Positions 58,703 through 64,000 of a stretch of DNA of 64,000 bases are shown piece by piece; position 1 is the first letter of the stretch, and each line of letters begins with the position of its first letter. The stretch covers positions 8,196,278 through 8,260,277 of the forward strand of contig JAJEKV010000038.1 of NCBI GenBank assembly GCA_021234155.1, given 5' to 3'. This DNA is from Isoetes taiwanensis (taxonomy: Eukaryota; Streptophyta; Lycopodiopsida; Isoetales; Isoetaceae). The notes under the pieces were generated by a model. It did no database searches. It was not told where the DNA came from and saw only the letters and a program-made list of their open reading frames with translations. Both the position numbers and the translations under genes were made by a program.

Positions 58703-59663
58703 TTAGCTTAAGTTTCTATTTAAGAGTGATTTTTGCCAGTTTGTAGGTTTGTTTTGGTACTTGTAGGAAGAAAGAAATAGATCTCTACCACCTTTTGGCA
58801 AGCTTATGCAACGCCTCTTTGATCCTAGCAAATGGCGCAGGCAACGATGGAGGCGAGCCACTACAACACTACTTGGCGCACTCCATTTGCCCATGAAGAA
58901 TCATATAGACCGATAGTTTCATTTGCGCTGGTACGACGCTCCGCGATTGAGATGGGCCATGGACTGGTTGGGAGGCACGGAGGACATGGTCTATCCATGT
59001 TGCCAATAGGGCGCCATTATTGAGGATGAATACGCCTTCGCATCTCGCATACTCATTCAACCATATCCGTACGCCAGATGTTCAATGAGTTATGCCTCGA
59101 CCATCCACCGCATGTGCCGCGGGAACACGCCTCTCGCAAGCTTGTTGGGATCATCTTATGTAATAATGTTTTTTGTGTGTGTCATCCATGGAACCCTAAA
59201 GTTTGACAAATGTGATTTAAGTACAAGTGAAAATCCTTCGACCTATCAAGCACTAATCTGTTGCCTTTCACGCTTGAGCTTGCATGAGCTCACTTTTGTG
59301 AAGAAGCTAACACAGTCAATTTGATAGTTAAAGATTCGCGTACCAAAGGCCTTGCCGATTTGCTTTCCCCACAAGGAGGCTATGGCACATGACCTAATCA
59401 AGACACACAAGAAGGAAAGGTAAATATTTGCATAGCTTTTTACAGCTAGATTTTCTACTTTTGTTTGAATCGTAAGAGCCCCGTGATTGCTCCAAAATGG
59501 GTGGCTTGGTCTTGTTCGGTCTGTTGAAGAGACTAAAATCGTCAGCTGCATTGACCCTTTTAGCATCGCTAGCCCAACCAAGCCTACAAAATTTCTCTTG
59601 CAATTCTAAGCTATCCACCTTAGCACTTCCACCTAAGAAAATATGCTGTAATATTATAGCCAT
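58703..59663 (-). pseudogene. Unknown broken frame across X segments B and C
   Basis: The minus-strand frames at 59394-59663, 59246-59581 and smaller pieces down to 58703 contain protein-like text (for example IFLGGSAKVDSLELQEKFCR) and correspond to pieces in copy 1. The frame text crosses the point where LINE-b inserted in copy 1. Family unknown; reading frames shift several times. Confidence 0.3.
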
Positions 59664-60379
59664 TGATTTTAGATTTTCAGATCCTACTGCTATGAAAAAT
59701 TAGAACTTCACCAAAATTTTGAGACATGGAGATGCCAAGGACGAGGATTGCTTGTGCTTGGCTTCCTTCCATGATTTCTTCCACAAACAATAATCTCTTC
59801 CTATCTCTCCTGGGCTTGTTTCCAACCTTTTTCCCGCTTCTTCCACCTCTTCCCCACTTCTTTCTTCTCCACCATCACAATCGATAATCTTATTTTATGA
59901 AAATCTTCAAATTTCTATTCGCTTTCTTTCAATTCCTATCGGGCTATTTTTATGGATTTTATATATGAGAACTCCAATTTTGCATCTCGGGTCCATTGTC
60001 CCTCTGCTTGTTGGGTTCATGGCTGCCACCGAAAATGTTAAATGTATGGCTCCTTAGTTGGGATCATGCCACCAAGCCATTAAACAAGTTCAAAGCATTT
60101 TACTGCAGCTCTTATTACATGCTACTCTTTTTCACTGCATAGCAAAGGACATTCCTTATGCTATGCATCCCTTCTTGTAGTGGCCAATGTAGTGTTCACA
60201 ATACTCCGCTTATCGGTCCGTTATTGCATTCTACCATTTCCTTCCAAGTGATTCATTTCTACTGATTTGGTATGTTATCAAGTCCGTCTCGGGGAGCTCT
60301 TCAAGATTTGGTCTTCCTTTCTAAGGCTCATGTGTGAAACTCATTGTCCTAATATTATTCTCTAGCATGCAATTTCTTT

Positions 60380-60620
60380 TCCTAACAATTTTGACAACCA
60401 TTAGTACAAGGCTTGTATGTGCACCGGGAATAAGTTCAAATTTAAGATCCTATATAAAGAGACCATGCTTTGGTAACTAACAATTTTGGCAACCATTAGT
60501 AATAAGGGCAAGGCTTGGTATGTGCAAAGATAAATAAGTTCAAATTTAAGATCCTACGCTAAATGTAATTACAACAGCACCGGTGCCTAATAATCTTGGG
60601 CAAAATCCATTAGTAATGGC
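60380..60620 (+). repeat. Tandem units of X copy 2, segment C
   Basis: Same three-unit arrangement as at 36290-36605 (CAATTTTG-CAACCATTAGTA, GGCTTG-TATGTGCA, AATAAGTTCAAATTTAAGAT). Confidence 0.75.
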
Positions 60621-60625
60621 TTAAT

Positions 60626-60700
60626 AATTTATCTTCATCCAATATGCCATGTAATTTCATACCATTCAATGGTCCGATGTGCAAAATGGGCTAGCAATAT
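60626..60700 (+). repeat. ~80-bp repeat shared with 51505-51585
   Basis: See 51505-51585. Here it joins X copy 2 to the direct repeat that starts at 60702. Confidence 0.8.
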
Positions 60701-60701
60701 A

Positions 60702-61550
60702 TGCGGGCTAACCCTATGATTTAGAAAAGGTGAAATGTAATGTATGGTTCATTGCCAACAAATCAATCGAAAAAAAAGAAGATCATCATTCCATTTGGGC
60801 CGCATCAAGATAAATCCAAGAAAGCCAATTACTTGCCAATAAATCGAGTATCTAGTGCCGCTCAAAGACAAACCTATTTGGGAAAGCCCACTACTTAATG
60901 CATCTGCGGATCGACTCTCAATCCGCCTTTGAGCCGTGATGGATCCATGGTATTTGAATGTCTGGCCTTAATTCATAAAAATCTATGATTAAACTTGAAT
61001 ATTAGAGCAAAGAGTATTCCACAACAAAATCAAATCTACTAGCTTACTCCTCATCTAATTTCAGGTTACGGACCCATGAGAGCCAAGTAGTATCCGCCAT
61101 TTCTAAAGGCATGGTTAAAAGCAAAGTGCCCTTGTTCCATTCCCATAATTGAGATGCACACTAATATCATATGATAATCTCTTTGAAGTTGATTGATGTT
61201 GTTTTGAAATGAGACAATAGAACCTCTTGTTTTAGAGTATATATGGAAAGGAATGTTTTGTATAGCATGATATCCATAGTTACATAGAGAATTGCAAAGC
61301 TTGCTTAAATCCAGCTTATTACTATTCAGAATGTCTACGCTTATTCAACCAACAAATAAGTCCAATGGAATTGATGCATCAATTTGTATAGACATGTACC
61401 GGGCTTCTTGGACGCCTATACAAATTCGACTGCAATTTCTTGACATCTAGCTTAGCATCCTAATGCAAATCAATATGGAGGCCTCATGCACATGCTCAAA
61501 AATGGGTTTATGAATGAAAAAAAAGCAAATTTACCTCCCCGAAAGGATCC
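60702..61550 (+). repeat. Direct repeat pair, left copy (~850 bp)
   Basis: Matches 62728-63545 from GCGG-GCTAACCCTATGATTT through GAAGATCATCATTCCATTTG, CAAAGACAAACCTATTTGG, ATGGAATTGATGCATCAATT and CATGCACATGCTCAAAA. The spacing is 2.03 kb. They could be LTRs of a small non-autonomous element, but neither primer-binding site nor TG/CA ends were convincing. Confidence 0.88.
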
Positions 61551-61554
61551 TGGG

Positions 61555-62727
61555 CAGTAAAGAGAAAGCATATATTCCATTTATCTTAATAACAGAACGT
61601 ATCAATATTTATATTTATATATATTGGAATGATTCAGCCAGTTTAGAACTGCAAAAAGAAAGTGGATATTCAATGGCCAAAAGTGCTATGGCAACCATAA
61701 AGGCAAAACATGTAGATAATTAACTTTTTAAGTTTTCCAACTCGCCATTTGAAGAAGAGGCACTTGTTGGAATTTCTTAACAATTTAAGTATTGATAATA
61801 GCTACCGTGAGGAGTAAGGGAGAAATATGTATTACTAAAAGCTCACAATATAAAGACACAGCCTCATATAAGACGAAGGCAGTCTTCGCGAGCTACCGCC
61901 AGTAAATGATACATCACATAGATTCAATCGCCCCATGAGCATACATGAATACTCAGAATGGAATCAGAAAGCAAAGCCGTGAGACAAGAAATAATACCAT
62001 CGGATGATCTCAACGAGTCTAATTACATTGTCAGAAGAGCAATTAAGAAGATGTATAATTCTCTATAATCTATTGCTTGAGACACATATAAAATTCTCAC
62101 CGCACTTCTGACAATTAGAAGAGCATCCTAATGCAAATCATGGATCTCATTGATGGCGTGAAATGAGAAAGGAATGTGCCTCGCCTGCCAAAAAAGATAG
62201 CAAATTGTACCATTGTAGAACATCACATTTGCAAGCTCACAAACTAATACCCCGCATGTAATTAATCATATTCATTATGTGTAGATATTATTCTAATAAG
62301 TGAATAACTCAGATGCAAGCAATATCACAAACAAGAACCTTTCTTGTGGTTTATCTTGCATAATTTTGAAATGGATATTTTCTCGCAGAGTGTGAAAGTG
62401 AACCAACTCTAACGTACACACTTACTCCAACATTTTCAAGGCTGACAAAAGCCCGGATCATTGCGATTACGAGATGAAGATACTCTTCCATTAGGATCTA
62501 AGGTATTACATATCTAAAGCACTACAAAGACTTGATGCACTAATACTATGTCAACTACTCTATAGTCCAACCCATTTGAAAGGGTAGGAATAAAGCCGAC
62601 TCACCAGCTTTCTTCCCATCTTTAAACAAGAATCCTTCAATAAGACAATTATCTCAAGATTCTCCCCGAATACAACTTCCTTGTTGCTCGCGATATTGAT
62701 ATCACCCGATGATGCACTAAATGATCA
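61555..62727. other. Interior between the direct repeats
   Basis: 1.17 kb of AT-rich DNA without an open frame above 70 codons or a known motif. Confidence 0.5.
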
Positions 62728-63545
62728 TGCGGGGCTAACCCTATGATTTAGAAAAGGTGAACAGTAATGTATGTTCATTGCCAACAAAATCAATCAGAAG
62801 AGAAGATCATCATTCCATTTGGGTCACTCAAGATAAATTCAAGAAAGCCACTACTTGCCAATAAATTGAGGCCTAGTGTCAGTTTCAAAGACAAACCTAT
62901 TTGGAAAGCCTACTACTTAATGAACGGGTGGATCAATTTCAATCATTTTGACATGGATCCATAGACCAGATGTCTGCCTTAATTCATAAAATTCCTATGA
63001 TTAAACTTCTGAATATTAGAGCAAAGAGTATCCACAAATGTTAAAATCTACTAGTTACCCTTACTCGACTTTTTGTGTTATGGACCCAGGAGAGCCCCGG
63101 CTACTGGAAGGCATGGTTACAGTAAAGTGCCCTTGTTCATCTCCATAATTAGATACACTAATATCATATGTTCAACCCATAACTTTGGAAGTTGATTGGA
63201 TGTTGTTTTGAATGAGACAATAGATCCTTGTTTTAGAGTATATGAAAGGAACAAATTGTATGGCATGATATCCATAGTTACATGTAGAATTGCAAAGCTT
63301 GCTTGAACTAGCTTATTACTATTCAGGAATGTCTAATGGCTTATTCAACTAACAATGCAAGTCCAATGGAATTGATACATCAATTTGTATAGACATGGCC
63401 GGGCTTCTTGGACGCCTATAAAATCTCCTAATCGCACCTTTCTTGGACATCTAGCCAGCATCCTATCGCAAATCATGGAGGCCTCATGCACATGCTCAAA
63501 ACAGAAGCGTATGAATGAAAAAGCAATCACCTCCTGAGTGATCTC
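62728..63545 (+). repeat. Direct repeat pair, right copy (~820 bp)
   Basis: Partner of 60702-61550. It ends where similarity to the exon region at 41750 begins, near GATCTCTGCAGCAGAAAGCG. The left copy ends at a similar word (GATCCTGGGCAGTAAAGAGA). Confidence 0.88.
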
Positions 63546-63835
63546 TGCAGCAGAAAGCGTAAATTTGAGAGCATGGTAGACCTGAATCCTCCTAACAACA
63601 ACATAGATGTTCAATTAAGGCAAGAGTCAGGAGCATAATAAGCATGCAATATGACGCATAAATAGAAAAATAGATACGACAATGCTAAGCTACTTTAACT
63701 TAAAAAGTAAATGGAATAAGCAACATTTGTATTCAGATTGGTTCACCTATTTACCACAGTGGATCGTAATTATGCCGAATGATCACTCATCTAAAGGGTA
63801 GAGATTTTTAAGTTCAGAAGACTATGCATTGCCAG
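63545..63835 (+). pseudogene. Partial copy of the candidate exon and its downstream DNA
   Basis: Matches 41750-42050 in the same orientation. The coding text of the exon's second half (ESMVDLNPP, then NIDV) can be followed across indels at 63560-63625, but the first half, with the acceptor site and the hydrophobic segment, is missing. It ends with the same intron-like sequence as the parent copy. Confidence 0.75.
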
Positions 63836-64000
63836 ATATCATGAGGGCATCCGGGAATTATACAGAGCCTCATCGCACTATTGTACACCCGCATTCTCGT
63901 ATCGGCATAAGAAACTTCAAGGTATGTTCACCTCGTGGAAAACAATTGTCAAAGCCGCGATAAGAAATGAGCAATACGTAACTGAACGAAGTACAATTAA
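63836..64000. other. Window end, nothing recognised
   Basis: Short unique stretch with no repeat partner or motif. Confidence 0.4.

Larger units (their letters stand above)
55020..60620. repeat. Repeat family X, copy 2 (A-B-C contiguous)
   Basis: A (55020-57845), B (57860-59400) and C (59405-60620) match copy 1 segments at 17838-20715, 26786-28410 and 35336-36640. The A-B and B-C joins are nearly seamless, so copy 2 shows the arrangement without the two blocks that split copy 1. All frames are broken. Terminal repeats or target duplications for X itself were not found, so its class stays open. Confidence 0.88.

Noticed and set aside
1-64000. tRNA, rRNA, snoRNA or microRNA genes
   Set aside because: No cloverleaf with A and B boxes or rRNA core text was recognised by eye. 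The tRNA-like word at 16585-16596 is a primer-binding site only. A covariance-model scan would be needed to exclude weak cases.

Overview
The window looks like repeat-dense nuclear DNA of a land plant. I found no gene that can be read from start to stop. What can be recognised is retroelement sequence: a Ty1/copia element with plant-type features, non-LTR retrotransposons (LINEs) carrying endonuclease and reverse-transcriptase domains, and large AT-rich introns or intergenic DNA. There is also one exon-like island with good splice signals. The LINE protein style and the repeat load suggest a seed-free vascular plant such as a fern, but that is inference. Nothing points to a bacterial, organellar or viral genome. 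Paralogous copies inside the window differ mostly by small insertions and deletions, so all reading frames are broken. This may be old decay, uncorrected long-read error, or both.

Layout. 429-6190: a copia element on the minus strand with two LTRs, a 5-bp target duplication, a polypurine tract, and frameshifted gag and pol. 6191-8990: AT-rich, unrecognised, ending in a cluster of TTAGTCA-type motifs. 8990-14240: a GC-rich island with minus-strand coding-like frames of unknown family, flanked by short repeated motifs. 14240-17840: unrecognised DNA with a small tandem duplication, then the start of a second copia element (gag start, exact primer-binding site, LTR start). 17838-36640: a repeat family, here called X, split into segments A, B and C by a ~6.1-kb block (containing LINE-a and a 1.8-kb polypyrimidine tract) and by a ~6.9-kb LINE-b insertion. 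LINE-b itself carries a ~3.7-kb insert with a ~200-bp tandem array. 36640-51500: probably host-like DNA with a 3-kb inverted repeat, one candidate exon (41661-41843) and a LINE endonuclease remnant. 54180-60620: a second copy of family X with A, B and C almost contiguous, which acts as the reference for the insertions. 60700-63840: a pair of ~0.8-kb direct repeats followed by a partial copy of the 41.7-kb exon region.

The window reads as layered insertions rather than a set of cooperating genes: X was duplicated, one copy then took up LINE DNA, and LINE-b was interrupted again. The most informative points are the filled/empty comparison of the two X copies, the shared AGAAGG-like site of two GAATA-tailed insertions, the polypyrimidine tract beginning just after a LINE 3' end, and the isolated exon with its truncated duplicate 22 kb away.
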